Assembly (NCBI RefSeq): GCF_030406665.1
Contig: NZ_CP129121.1
Span: forward strand, 1,550,001-1,614,000
Source: Halomonas halophila
Lineage (GTDB): Bacteria > Pseudomonadota > Gammaproteobacteria > Pseudomonadales > Halomonadaceae
Length of the DNA stretch: 64,000 nucleotides
Direction of reading: 5' to 3'
Shown: in pieces, positions 35,044-45,254 of the stretch
How positions within the stretch are numbered: position 1 is the stretch's first letter
How the letters are laid out: each line of letters begins with the position of its first letter
Notes under the pieces: model-generated
Seen by the model: the letters and a program-made list of their open reading frames with translations, nothing else
Told to the model about the DNA's origin: nothing
Database searches by the model: none
Program-made: the position numbers and the translations under genes

Positions 35044-36234
35044 TCAGTCGTTGACCGCAGCGATCGCCTTGGCCAGGTAGGGCAGGTTCTCGTGGGAGAA
35101 GCCGGCCACGTTGGCACGGCCGGAGCGCACCATGTAGATGCTGAACTCGTCGCGCAGGCGATCCACCTGTTCCGGCGTCAGTCCGGTGTAGGAGAACATG
35201 CCGCGCTGCTCGGCCACGTGGGCGTATTTCTCGTCCAGGCCGTACGGCTTCAGAGCCTCGACGAAGTCGCGCCGCAAGGTGTTGATGCGGTCGCGCATCT
35301 CGGTGAGTTCTTCGCGCCAGACGGCGGTCAGCTCGTCGGAGTGCAGGACCTCGGAGACGATGGCACCGCCGTGGGCCGGCGGGTTGGAGTAGTTCTCGCG
35401 GGCGACGATGGCCACCTGGGAACGCACGTTCTCCATCTGCTCGGCGTTCTTGGCGACCATGATCAGGCAGCCGGTCCGCTCGCAGTAGATGCCGAAGTTC
35501 TTGGAGCAGGAGCTGGTGATGATCACCTCATCGAGGTTCTCGGCCAGCAGGCGCGGACCGAAGGCATCCTCGTCCAGGCCCTCGCCGAAGCCCTGATAGG
35601 CGAAGTCGACCAGCGGCAGCAGCTTGCGCTCCTTGAGCACCTCCAGCACCTGCTTCCACTGATCCCGGGACAGGTCGAAGCCGGTCGGGTTGTGGCAGCA
35701 GGCGTGGAGCAGCACCACGTCGCCCTCGGGGATCTGCTTCAGGGCCCCGAGCATGCCGTCGAAGTCGAGGCGGTTGTCGGCGTCGACGTAGGGGTACTTG
35801 TGCAGGGTGAGACCGGCCGCCGGGAAGATGCCGAGGTGGTTCGGCCAGGTCGGGTCGCTGACCCAGATGTCCTTGCCGGGCAGCTGGGTAGCGATGAAGT
35901 CCGCCGCCAGGCGCAGCGCGCCGGTGCCGCCGGGAGACTGGGTCGCGCTGGCGCGACCGGCCTCGAGCACCGGTGAGCCCTGGCCGAGCACCATCGGCAG
36001 CACCACTTCACCGTAGGCCGGGGCGCCGTGGGAACCGATGTAGGTCTTGGTGGTCTCGTTGTTGAGCAGCAGGGCCTCGGCTTCCTTGACCGCGCGCATC
36101 ACCGGGGTGTTGCCCTGGGCGTCGCGATAGACGCCGACACCGAGATCGACCTTCTGGGGGTTGGTATCCTTCTTGAAGGCCTCGATGAGCCCGAGGATGG
36201 CATCCCCGGGAACCCGCTCAATCTGTTCGAACAT
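35044..36234 (-). CDS. phhC: Aromatic amino acid aminotransferase
   Basis: A 396-residue class I PLP aminotransferase of the AspC/TyrB group. The PLP lysine is in TSSCSKNFGIYCERTG (about residue 245), with VHACCHNPTGFD-type residues (LLHACCHNPTGFDLS) and the substrate arginine in the C-terminal YMVRSGRANVAGF. It abuts phhB exactly (TAA then ATG), as the third gene of a phhA-phhB-phhC operon, so I infer it converts tyrosine to 4-hydroxyphenylpyruvate. By sequence alone aspartate aminotransferase activity would also fit. Confidence 0.92.
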   Translation of the reverse strand: MFEQIERVPGDAILGLIEAFKKDTNPQKVDLGVGVYRDAQGNTPVMRAVKEAEALLLNNETTKTYIGSHGAPAYGEVVLPMVLGQGSPVLEAGRASATQSPGGTGALRLAADFIATQLPGKDIWVSDPTWPNHLGIFPAAGLTLHKYPYVDADNRLDFDGMLGALKQIPEGDVVLLHACCHNPTGFDLSRDQWKQVLEVLKERKLLPLVDFAYQGFGEGLDEDAFGPRLLAENLDEVIITSSCSKNFGIYCERTGCLIMVAKNAEQMENVRSQVAIVARENYSNPPAHGGAIVSEVLHSDELTAVWREELTEMRDRINTLRRDFVEALKPYGLDEKYAHVAEQRGMFSYTGLTPEQVDRLRDEFSIYMVRSGRANVAGFSHENLPYLAKAIAAVND

Positions 36235-36573
36235 TTACTTCGCTACCTCGTCGGTTCTGGCGGCTAGGATGAAATCGTTCCTGTGCAGGCCCTTCATCTC
36301 GTGGGACCACCAGGTCACGGTGACCTTGCCCCACTCGGTCAGCAGGGCGGGGTGGTGACCCGCTTCCTCGGCGATCTCGCCGACCCGGTTGGTGAACGCC
36401 AGGGCCTGTCGGAAGTTGCGGAACGTGAAGACTCGCTCCAGCTGCATGATGCCATCGCGCTCGACGATCTGCCACTCGGGGATGTCGCGGCGATACTGCT
36501 CGATTTCGCTCTCGGTGACGTGGGGGGCGTCCCAGCTGCAGGCCTCGCACTGCTGTTCGGAAAGTTCGCTCAT
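36235..36573 (-). CDS. phhB: Pterin-4a-carbinolamine dehydratase
   Basis: A 112-residue enzyme that dehydrates 4a-hydroxytetrahydropterin so that the cofactor of phenylalanine hydroxylase can be reused. The core motif with the catalytic histidines is GHHPALLTEWGKVTVTWWSHEMKG-type (histidines in EEAGHHPAL and in WWSHEM). The length is normal for PhhB. It lies about 90 bases after phhA and directly abuts the aminotransferase gene. Its start is preceded by GAGGAGTC. Confidence 0.95.
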   Translation of the reverse strand: MSELSEQQCEACSWDAPHVTESEIEQYRRDIPEWQIVERDGIMQLERVFTFRNFRQALAFTNRVGEIAEEAGHHPALLTEWGKVTVTWWSHEMKGLHRNDFILAARTDEVAK

Positions 36574-36665
36574 GATGACTCCTCGTTGGCTCGTTGCGGG
36601 GTATAGAGTTGTTGTCGTGGTGGCGATCGGCCGCTCATGAAAGGGCCGATGCCAAGGCGTCGGCG

Positions 36666-37496
36666 TCAGGCGCTGGCGGTCTCCGCCGGCACTGGCTTGG
36701 GCTTGGGCGGAAAGCGCGGTTCGAACAGCCCGAGTTCCATGGCCTCGTGGACCATGCCCATGATGTCGCGGCCGGACAGCTCGTGCAGCGTCTCCAGGCT
36801 ATCCAGTACGTAGTACAGCGGCTGGAGGATGTCGATCCGGTAGGGCGTGCGCAGAGCGTCCAGCGGATCGAAGGGCGCGTGAACGGGCGCGTCGGACAGG
36901 GCGTGCAGGGTCTCCTTGGGCGAGGAGATGATGCCGCCGCCATACAGTCGCCGCCCCTCGGGAGTGTCGACCAGGCCGAATTCCACGGTCATCCAGTACA
37001 GTCGGGCCAGGTAGACGCGCTCCTTGGGCGTGGCCTCGAGGCCCAGGCGGCCGTAGGTGGCGGTGAACTCGGCGAAGGCCGGGTTGGTGAGCATCGGGCA
37101 GTGACCGAAGATCTCGTGGAAGATGTCCGGCTCCTGCAGGTAGTCCAGCTCCTCCGGCGTGCGGATAAAGGTGGCGACCGGGAAGCGGCGATTGGCCAGC
37201 AGTTCGAAGAAGGTATCGAAGGGAATCAGCGCCGGCACCTGGGCGGTTTCCCAGCCGGTGGCCTCGCGCAGCACGGCGTCGACCTCGGCGAGCTGGGGGA
37301 TACGCTCGACGGGCAGCGCCAGGCGCTCCATGCCGTCGAGGTATTCCTGGCACACCCGGCCCGGCAGCAGCTCGACCTGGCGCTCCATCAGCGTGCGCCA
37401 GGTGGCATTTTCCTGTTCGCTCCAGGCGATATGGCCGTTGTCGTCCGGCATCCTGGCCTGATAGGCGGTCTTCTTGGGGGCGCTTTGAGCCTTCAT
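36666..37496 (-). CDS. phhA: Phenylalanine 4-hydroxylase
   Basis: A tetrahydropterin-dependent iron monooxygenase that turns phenylalanine into tyrosine. The protein is 276 residues from the ATG at 37496 (GGGAGC upstream). The iron ligands are H127 and H132 (HEIFGHCPM) and E172 (TVEFGLVD), matching bacterial PheH. It lacks the N-terminal ACT regulatory domain of animal enzymes, as is usual in bacteria. It is the first gene of phhABC, divergent from the TyrR/PhhR-type regulator, with two TyrR-box-like dyads between them. Confidence 0.96.
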   Translation of the reverse strand: MKAQSAPKKTAYQARMPDDNGHIAWSEQENATWRTLMERQVELLPGRVCQEYLDGMERLALPVERIPQLAEVDAVLREATGWETAQVPALIPFDTFFELLANRRFPVATFIRTPEELDYLQEPDIFHEIFGHCPMLTNPAFAEFTATYGRLGLEATPKERVYLARLYWMTVEFGLVDTPEGRRLYGGGIISSPKETLHALSDAPVHAPFDPLDALRTPYRIDILQPLYYVLDSLETLHELSGRDIMGMVHEAMELGLFEPRFPPKPKPVPAETASA

Positions 37497-37615
37497 GGTT
37501 GCTCCCGTCGGTATTGGAATTGTCGTGGCCTCAAGGGGATGACCGCAGTCTAGGCGGGGGACGGGGTGAGAGGGGCGTTCTGCGGACGATCCAGGGCGTT
37601 CGCAAGGCGTTTGGT

Positions 37616-37633
37616 TGTAAAGAATCCATGACA
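37616..37633. promoter_or_regulatory. TyrR/PhhR-box-like site 1
   Basis: TGTAAA, six bases, ATGACA, compared with the known TyrR box TGTAAA-N6-TTTACA (10 of 12 specified bases). It is 120 bases upstream of phhA. Confidence 0.55.
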
Positions 37634-37698
37634 GTCGGGCGTCTTGGCCGGCATGATGCGGCCAAAGGCGCATGGAATCGGCATCGCGGCGGCCTTAT

Positions 37699-37716
37699 TG
37701 TCACGCTATCTTTACA
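37699..37716. promoter_or_regulatory. TyrR/PhhR-box-like site 2
   Basis: TGTCAC, six bases, TTTACA (10 of 12 against TGTAAA-N6-TTTACA). It is 66 bases before the phhR start and 83 bases from site 1, so it could serve autoregulation as well as phhA activation. Confidence 0.55.
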
Positions 37717-37781
37717 GATGAGTCACGCCGGGCTGACAACCTTCTGCGGCCCGGTTCGTTTTTTCGACCTGCGAGCCTTTC

Positions 37782-39344
37782 ATGCGTCTGAGATTCCACT
37801 GCCAGAACCGCATCGGCATCCTGCGCGATATCGTGGCCCACTTCGCCGACTACGGACTCAACGTGGCCCACGGCGAGGTCGGCGGCGAACACGGCAACGC
37901 CATCTACCTGCACGTGCCCCACCTGCTGAACGCCCAGCTGGCCACGCTCAAGCCCGAGCTCGAACAGGTGCCCGGGGTGTTCGGCGTGCGACGGGTCAGC
38001 CTGATGCCCAGCGAGCGGCGCCACCTGGAGCTCGACGCCCTGCTGTCGTCGCTCTCGGAACCGGTGATGTCGATCGACATGGAGGGGCATCTGGTGGCGG
38101 CCAACCGCGCCGCCGGGCAGCTGCTGGGCGTGCGGGTCGACGAGGTGCCGGGGCTGTCGCTGGACCGCTATCTGCCTGATCTCGACCTGCCGGAGCTGAT
38201 TCGCCGCAATAACGCCCGGGTCAACGGGCTGCGGGTCAAGCTGCGCGACACCGTCTACCTGGCCGACATCTCGCCGCTGCACCGCGAGCAGCAGTCGGAC
38301 GTGGCCTCGCTGGCCGGCGCCGTGGTCACCCTGCATCGCGCCGATCGCATCGGCGAGCGCATCTATCAGGTGCAGCGCCAGGAGCTGCGCGGCTTCGAGT
38401 CGCTGTTCCAGGCAAGCCCCCGGCTGGAGGCGCTGATCGGCGAGGCGCGACGCATGGCGCCGCTGGATGCGCCGCTGCTGATCCAGGGTGAGACCGGCAC
38501 CGGCAAGGAGCTGCTGGCCCGGGCCTGCCACCTGGCGAGCCCGCGGGGGCAGGCGCCGTTCATGGCGCTCAACTGTGCCGGGCTGCCGGAATCCATGGCC
38601 GAGACCGAGCTGTTCGGCTATGCGCCGGGTGCCTTCGAGGGCGCGCGCCCCGAGGGCAAGTTGGGGCTGCTGGAGCTGACGGCCGGCGGCACCATCTTCC
38701 TCGACGAGGTGGGCGAGACCAGCCCGCGGATGCAGGTCAAGCTGCTGCGCTTCCTGCAGGACGGCGGCTTCCGTCGCGTGGGCAGCGACGAGGAAACCTA
38801 CCTGGACGTGCGAGTGATCTGTGCCACCCAGCAGGATCTGCCGAGCCTGTGCGCCGAGGGGCGCTTCCGCCAGGACCTCTATCACCGCCTCAACGTGCTG
38901 ACCCTGGAGGTGCCGCCGCTGCGGGACTGCCTCGACGGCATCGAGGCGCTGGCGACGCACTTCATCGACCGCGCCGCCACCCAGATCGGCTGCCCGATGC
39001 CGCAGCTGTCACCGGCCGCGGTGGCGCGGCTGTCGGCCTATCACTGGCCGGGCAACGTGCGCCAGCTGGAGAACGTGCTGTTCCAGGCGGTCTCGCTGTG
39101 CGAGGGCGGCGTCATCGAGCCGGCGCATCTGCGCCTGCCCGAGGTGGGCCGGGCGCCGGGGCTCGCCGGTGTCGATCTCGACGGATCGCTGGCCGACATC
39201 CTCGGCGAGGTGGAGCGCCAGGTGCTGTCGAGCCTCTATCCGCAGCATCCTTCCAGCCGCCAGCTGGCCAAGCGCCTTGGCGTCTCGCATACCACCATCG
39301 CCAACAAGCTCAAGCGCCACGGGATCGGTTCGGAGGACGGATGA
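37782..39344 (+). CDS. phhR: TyrR/PhhR-family aromatic amino acid regulator
   Basis: A 520-residue regulator with an N-terminal ACT domain (MRLRFHCQNRIGILRDIVAHF), a PAS domain (about 80-190), an AAA+ ATPase domain with Walker A GETGTGKELLARACHL and Walker B GGTIFLDEVGE, and a C-terminal helix-turn-helix (SSRQLAKRLGVSHTTIANKLKRH). The loop that contacts sigma-54 in related activators reads GAFEGA (283-288) instead of GAFTGA, consistent with TyrR-type proteins that act on sigma-70 promoters. It is divergent from phhABC. The name phhR follows that context; tyrR would be equally apt. Confidence 0.93.
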   Translation: MRLRFHCQNRIGILRDIVAHFADYGLNVAHGEVGGEHGNAIYLHVPHLLNAQLATLKPELEQVPGVFGVRRVSLMPSERRHLELDALLSSLSEPVMSIDMEGHLVAANRAAGQLLGVRVDEVPGLSLDRYLPDLDLPELIRRNNARVNGLRVKLRDTVYLADISPLHREQQSDVASLAGAVVTLHRADRIGERIYQVQRQELRGFESLFQASPRLEALIGEARRMAPLDAPLLIQGETGTGKELLARACHLASPRGQAPFMALNCAGLPESMAETELFGYAPGAFEGARPEGKLGLLELTAGGTIFLDEVGETSPRMQVKLLRFLQDGGFRRVGSDEETYLDVRVICATQQDLPSLCAEGRFRQDLYHRLNVLTLEVPPLRDCLDGIEALATHFIDRAATQIGCPMPQLSPAAVARLSAYHWPGNVRQLENVLFQAVSLCEGGVIEPAHLRLPEVGRAPGLAGVDLDGSLADILGEVERQVLSSLYPQHPSSRQLAKRLGVSHTTIANKLKRHGIGSEDG

Positions 39345-39952
39345 GAACCGACGGGCGAGGGCGGCTACCGCGCTGGCTGAAGGTGGCCTTCACGCTGTGG
39401 ATGCTGTTCTGGGCGCCTTCGGTGGCGCTGCGCATCGGGATCCAGAACTACCTGTGGCTGTGCAACCTGGCCAATTTCCTGCTGCTGGTCGGGCTGTGGG
39501 TCGAGAGCCGCCGGCTTGTTTCCATGGCCTGGATGGCCACGGCGCTGGTGGGGAGCCTGTGGGCGCTGGATGCCGGTGTCGCCTGGGCCAGCGGCTGGCA
39601 TCCCATCGGCGGCACCGAGTACATGTTCGATGCCGGCATTCCTCTGTCGGTACGGCTGCTGTCGCTCTACCACCTGGTGCTGCCGCTGGTGGCCGGTTTC
39701 GGTGTCGTGAGGCTGGGCTTCGATCGCACGGCCCTGGCCTGGCAGACCGCCCTGACCTGGGCGGCGATCCTCGCCGCCTGGTGGCTCACGGATCCCCATC
39801 GCAACGTCAACTGGGTCGAGGGCCCCTTCGGCGGCGCCCAGACCTGGCTGCCGGACGGGCTCTATGTGATCGCGCTGATGCTGGTCTGGCCGCTGGCGCT
39901 CTATCTGCCGGTGCATCTGGCGACGCTGTCGCTGATGCGGCGGCGAGCGTGA
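39341..39952 (+). CDS. Conserved multi-spanning membrane protein, unknown function
   Basis: A 203-residue protein with about six hydrophobic helices, starting at an ATG that overlaps the phhR stop (ATGA), with GGAGGA upstream. Notable loops are the short aromatic ASGWHPIGGTEYMFD and the DPHRNVNWVEGPFGG stretch, both on the same predicted side of the membrane. I do not recognise a characterised family. Coupling to phhR suggests co-expression, but a role in aromatic metabolism is only a guess. It converges on recQ with 4 bases between stops. Confidence 0.7.
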   Translation: MRTDGRGRLPRWLKVAFTLWMLFWAPSVALRIGIQNYLWLCNLANFLLLVGLWVESRRLVSMAWMATALVGSLWALDAGVAWASGWHPIGGTEYMFDAGIPLSVRLLSLYHLVLPLVAGFGVVRLGFDRTALAWQTALTWAAILAAWWLTDPHRNVNWVEGPFGGAQTWLPDGLYVIALMLVWPLALYLPVHLATLSLMRRRA

Positions 39953-39956
39953 ACGA

Positions 39957-41906
<1,950 letters not shown>

Positions 41907-41986
41907 GGCGGCTCCGGGCGGTGTCGATGGGAGGGGCAGGATACACGTCATGGCCGTCGATCTCGCCCGAGCGCGGGGCGTCGTCG

Positions 41987-42904
41987 TCAGTCGCCGGCCA
42001 CGACCCGGTTGCGACCGAGGTGCTTGGCCCGGTAGAGGCTGGCGTCGGCACGCTGGATCAGGTGGTCGAGGGTGTCACCGACCCGGTGTTCGGTGATGCC
42101 GATGCTGACGGTGATGCGCCCCGACCCGAGGCCGTCGAAGTCGTGCTCGGCGATCTCGCGGCGCAGCCGCTCGGCCAGCCGGGCGGCGTTGCGCTGTGAG
42201 GTCAAGGGCAGCAGCAGGGCGAACTCCTCGCCGCCCAGCCGGGCGAGGAGGTCTTCCTCGCGCAGCAGGGCGTTGCAACAGTCGGCCAGTTCGCGCAGGG
42301 TGGCGTCTCCCTGCAGATGCCCCCAGGTGTCGTTGATCGTCTTGAAATGGTCGAGGTCGATCATCATCAGCGACAGCGGCGTGGCGTGGCGATTGCTCAA
42401 CGAAATCTCTTCTTCGAGGCGGCTGAGTAGCTTGCGTCGATTAGCGAGCCCCGTGAGAGCATCGCTGTCTGAAAGCTGTCGCAGGCGCTCTTCCTCGGCG
42501 ACCTGCTCGCTGATGTCGAGCATCATGCCGTGCCAGAGCACGCCGGTCTCGATGCGCTGTGGCTGGGCGCGTGCAGCGATCCAGCGGCAGCGATCGGCGC
42601 TGAGCCGGAAGCGGAACTTGAGCGTGATCGGCGAGCCCCAGCGCGCCGAACGCTCGATGGCTGCCATCAGGCCGGGATAGTCCGCGTCGTGAAGGCGTTC
42701 CAGCGCCGGTTCGGCATTCTCGGCCAGGCGTTGCGGATCCAGGTCCAGCAGCTGGATGCCGCTGCCCATCAGCAAGGGGAAGTGGAGATGGCCATCCGCG
42801 CTGCGGTGCAGCTGGAAGATCAGCCCGGGCAGCTGATCGGCCAGATCCAGCATCCTCGTCGGTTCGAGCCGTTCCCTGCACGGCATGACATCGATGGGAG
42901 GCAT
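41987..42904 (-). CDS. PAS-GGDEF diguanylate cyclase
   Basis: A 305-residue soluble protein. A PAS-like sensor covers about residues 15-130 (LADQLPGLIFQLHRSADG ... GVLWHGMMLDISEQVAEEERL), then a GGDEF domain with DALTGLANRRKL, MIDLDHFKTINDTWGH and an intact GGEEF at 224-228. The cyclase should be active and no membrane segment is visible. It is 80 bases upstream of recQ on the same strand, though an operon link is unlikely to be functional. The ATG at 42904 begins MPPIDVMPC. Confidence 0.88.
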   Translation of the reverse strand: MPPIDVMPCRERLEPTRMLDLADQLPGLIFQLHRSADGHLHFPLLMGSGIQLLDLDPQRLAENAEPALERLHDADYPGLMAAIERSARWGSPITLKFRFRLSADRCRWIAARAQPQRIETGVLWHGMMLDISEQVAEEERLRQLSDSDALTGLANRRKLLSRLEEEISLSNRHATPLSLMMIDLDHFKTINDTWGHLQGDATLRELADCCNALLREEDLLARLGGEEFALLLPLTSQRNAARLAERLRREIAEHDFDGLGSGRITVSIGITEHRVGDTLDHLIQRADASLYRAKHLGRNRVVAGD

Positions 42905-43247
42905 GTGGTTTCCCTGATTGTGTTCCTGCTGCGTACAGGAGTGTCGTTGTCGTTGAATGCGTCGTGACCGTCGGGGGAGGAGAGCATCACGCGGTCATTC
43001 TTTTTAATTAAGGGAGATATAATACATCCGTCGCCGTTGACCGACATGACGCATTGGGCGTAGGCCAGACGCTGCGCCAGCTGTAAGACATTGACGACAG
43101 CGCCGGTGCCTGTGGTGACTAGTAAAACTGACTATTGTTCTCATCCGTACGGCGAGGCGCAAGGGCTGGGCAGCGGGAAACGGGGCGCCGTCGAGGCACC
43201 CGAAGGATGATGTGGGATTCAGTGGAAACGGGGCTCTAGCCTCGACA
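42905..43247. other. Intergenic stretch without a gene
   Basis: About 340 bases between the diguanylate cyclase start and the cfa remnant. There is an AT-rich patch at 43000-43025 (TTTTTAATTAAGGGAGATAT) that could hold the cyclase promoter on minus (TATTAT box). A short open frame at 42820-43047 overlaps the cyclase start and has no family signature. Confidence 0.5.
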
Positions 43248-43352
43248 TCAGCGAGGTGCGTCGTGGCGTCCCTGGCGGCCTTTCGACAACACTACCTGCC
43301 ACAGCGGCAGATGGCGGGCGCAGATGGCGCGGCACAGCAAGAGCCGGAACAT
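43248..43352 (-). pseudogene. Decayed second copy of the 3' end of cfa
   Basis: On minus, in the frame that cfa itself would continue in, a 34-codon open segment ends PLWQVVLSKGRQGRHDAPR followed by TGA. The true cfa ends QLWQVVLSKGREGRYDAPR then TGA. By hand alignment the plus-strand DNA from 43248 to about 43330 matches 43392 to about 43474 with 11 differences in 83 bases, at an offset of exactly 144 bases (48 codons). Similarity seems to reach back to MFR at the cfa segment MFRYYL with a small gap. It is too short to be a methyltransferase and is best read as the remnant of a tandem duplication or of a lost paralogue. Confidence 0.75.
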
Positions 43353-43391
43353 AAGTCGCAGATGCCTGTTTCTACATCAGCGTGCTCTTTA

Positions 43392-44543
43392 TCAGCGTGG
43401 CGCGTCGTAGCGTCCTTCACGGCCCTTCGACAACACTACCTGCCACAGCTGCAGATTGCGGGCGCGGAAGGCGCCGGCGCAGATGGACAGGTAATAGCGG
43501 AACATCCGCTGGGTGCGCTCGTTGTAGCGATCGGCGATCTCGTCCCAGTGGGCGTCGAAGTTCTCGAGCCAGGCCATCAGGGTGCGGTCGTAGTCGGCGC
43601 CGAAGTTCTGCCAGTCCTCCATCAGCAGGTGCTCCTCGCTGGCCTGAGCAATGTGCTTGGCCGAGGGCAATACGCCGTTGGGGAAGATGTAGCGGTTGAT
43701 CCAGGGATCGGCGCTGATGTGGGAGGTGTTGGAGCCGATGGTGTGCAGCAGGAACAGGCCGTCGGCGGGGAGCAGGCGTTCCACCGTCCCGAAGTAGGTG
43801 GCGTAGTTGCGATGGCCGACATGCTCGAACATGCCGATGGAGACGACGCGATCGAAGCGGCCCTCGAGCTCGCGGTAGTCCTCGAGCAGGATCTCGACCG
43901 GCAGCCCCTCGCAGCGCCGACGGGCCAGCTCCGCCTGCTCCCGGGAGATGGTGATGCCGGTGACCTCGACGCCGTGATGCCGCGCGGCGTGCTCGGCGAA
44001 GCTGCCCCAGCCGCAGCCGATGTCCAGCACCCGCATGCCGGGCTCCAGCTCGAGCTTGCGGCAGGCGAGCTCGAGCTTGCCGCGCTGGGCCTCCAGCAGG
44101 CTGCCGGCGTCCTTCCAGTAGCCGCAGGAGTAGCACATGGTGTCATCGAGCATGCGTTCGAAGAGGTCGTTGCCGAAGTCGTAGTGGGCCTCGCCGACGA
44201 TATGGGCGCGGGCGCGGCTCTGCAGGTTGAAGAAACCGGACTGGAGGCGATACATCAGTCGTTCTGATTTGGACTGGGCGTGTTCGCCCAGGCCGTGGCG
44301 CAGCAGCCGGTGGGCCAGTTCGTCGATGTGCTCGCACTCCCACCAGCCGTCCATGTAGGCCTCGCCGAGCCCCAGGGTGCCCTGGTGCAGAACGCGGGAG
44401 AAGAAGTCGGGATGATAGACACGGATGTCCGCGGGGGCCGAGCCGTTGAGGGTAATGCCGGAGCCGTCGAGCAGCTTCTCGAAGACGCGTCGGGCTCTGG
44501 TGTCGGGCAGGGCGATGGGGCCGAGACGTGGGTCGCTGGTCAT
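43392..44543 (-). CDS. cfa: Cyclopropane-fatty-acyl-phospholipid synthase
   Basis: Uses S-adenosylmethionine to put a methylene bridge across double bonds of membrane phospholipid acyl chains, which hardens membranes against acid and osmotic stress. The 383-residue protein has the SAM site VLDIGCGWGSFAEHAARHHGVEV-type segment (VLDIGCGWGSFAEHA, about residue 170), YDFGNDLFERMLDDTMCYSCGYW before it, and GMFEHVGHRNYATYF. The start at 44543 has a strong AGGAGG site. A decayed copy of its last codons lies just downstream. It is divergent from the thiamine-binding protein gene. Confidence 0.96.
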   Translation of the reverse strand: MTSDPRLGPIALPDTRARRVFEKLLDGSGITLNGSAPADIRVYHPDFFSRVLHQGTLGLGEAYMDGWWECEHIDELAHRLLRHGLGEHAQSKSERLMYRLQSGFFNLQSRARAHIVGEAHYDFGNDLFERMLDDTMCYSCGYWKDAGSLLEAQRGKLELACRKLELEPGMRVLDIGCGWGSFAEHAARHHGVEVTGITISREQAELARRRCEGLPVEILLEDYRELEGRFDRVVSIGMFEHVGHRNYATYFGTVERLLPADGLFLLHTIGSNTSHISADPWINRYIFPNGVLPSAKHIAQASEEHLLMEDWQNFGADYDRTLMAWLENFDAHWDEIADRYNERTQRMFRYYLSICAGAFRARNLQLWQVVLSKGREGRYDAPR

Positions 44544-44708
44544 GGTTCCTCCTGATCCTTCAGAGTCGGGGCAGCCGGTGTGTGAAAGCGGGAGGTGGCG
44601 TGATGCCGATTGTTCTATTACAAGGCGTTAGCATAGATCAGCCATGAGCGTTTCTGACAACTCACGCTGTGGCTTTTGTATCAGGCTAATATTTATGAGG
44701 TAAGCATA

Positions 44709-45038
44709 ATGCAGGTGATCGTGGATCTGTGCGTGGTACCGATGGGGGTCGGCGTGTCCGTCTCCCCCCAGGTAGCGGCCTGTCAGCGAGTGATCGAGGT
44801 CTCGGGGCTCGAGCATCGGATGCATGCCTATGGCACCAATATCGAAGGGCCCTGGGACGAGGTCATGGCAGTGGTCAAGCGCTGTCACGAGACGGTGCAT
44901 GAGATGGGCGCGCCGCGTATCACCTCGACGCTCAAGCTCGGCACGCGGACCGACCGGGAGCAGCATATGGATGACAAGGTCGAGAGCGTGAAGCGGCTGT
45001 TGGGCGATGATGACGTCGAGAGTGTCACGAAATGTTGA
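44709..45038 (+). CDS. MTH1187/YqgV-family thiamine-binding protein
   Basis: A 109-residue protein from the ATG at 44709 (GAGGT upstream) of the UPF0045/DUF77 family. Family features are VVPMGVGVSVSPQVAACQRVIE near the N-terminus and MHAYGTNIEGPWDEVMAVVKRCHE in the middle; related proteins form tetramers with a ferredoxin-like fold and bind thiamine. It has no transporter partner here. It might lend thiamine or a related compound to a neighbouring pathway, but nothing in the sequence says which. Confidence 0.85.
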   Translation: MQVIVDLCVVPMGVGVSVSPQVAACQRVIEVSGLEHRMHAYGTNIEGPWDEVMAVVKRCHETVHEMGAPRITSTLKLGTRTDREQHMDDKVESVKRLLGDDDVESVTKC

Positions 45039-45093
45039 CGCCCTGTCAGTGAAGCTTTCCGCCGCGGCAAGACAGATCGGGGATTTGGGCGAG

Positions 45094-45111
45094 GTGTAAC
45101 GAAATATTTAC
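45094..45111. promoter_or_regulatory. TyrR/PhhR-box-like site upstream of hpd
   Basis: TGTAAC, six bases GAAATA, TTTACG: 10 of 12 specified positions match TGTAAA-N6-TTTACA. It is 143 bases before the hpd ATG, inside an AT-rich patch of a GC-rich intergenic region. Confidence 0.6.
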
Positions 45112-45254
45112 GGATGGCGCCGTGGCGGGCCGTCCAGGCGCGGCGTCGGGGCGTCGCGGCGCATTCCGGCAGGGGGCGGGTCGCACTAGTCTGGGGGGCA
45201 CCTCGAAGGGCCGAGGCCCGGAGACCACAATCACAAGCACCCCGGAGGTTCTGC

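Noticed and set aside
42820..43047. Possible 75-codon gene (MSVNGDGCII start) upstream of the diguanylate cyclase
   Set aside because: It overlaps the cyclase start in another frame, has no family signature, and the overlapping part is explained by the cyclase.
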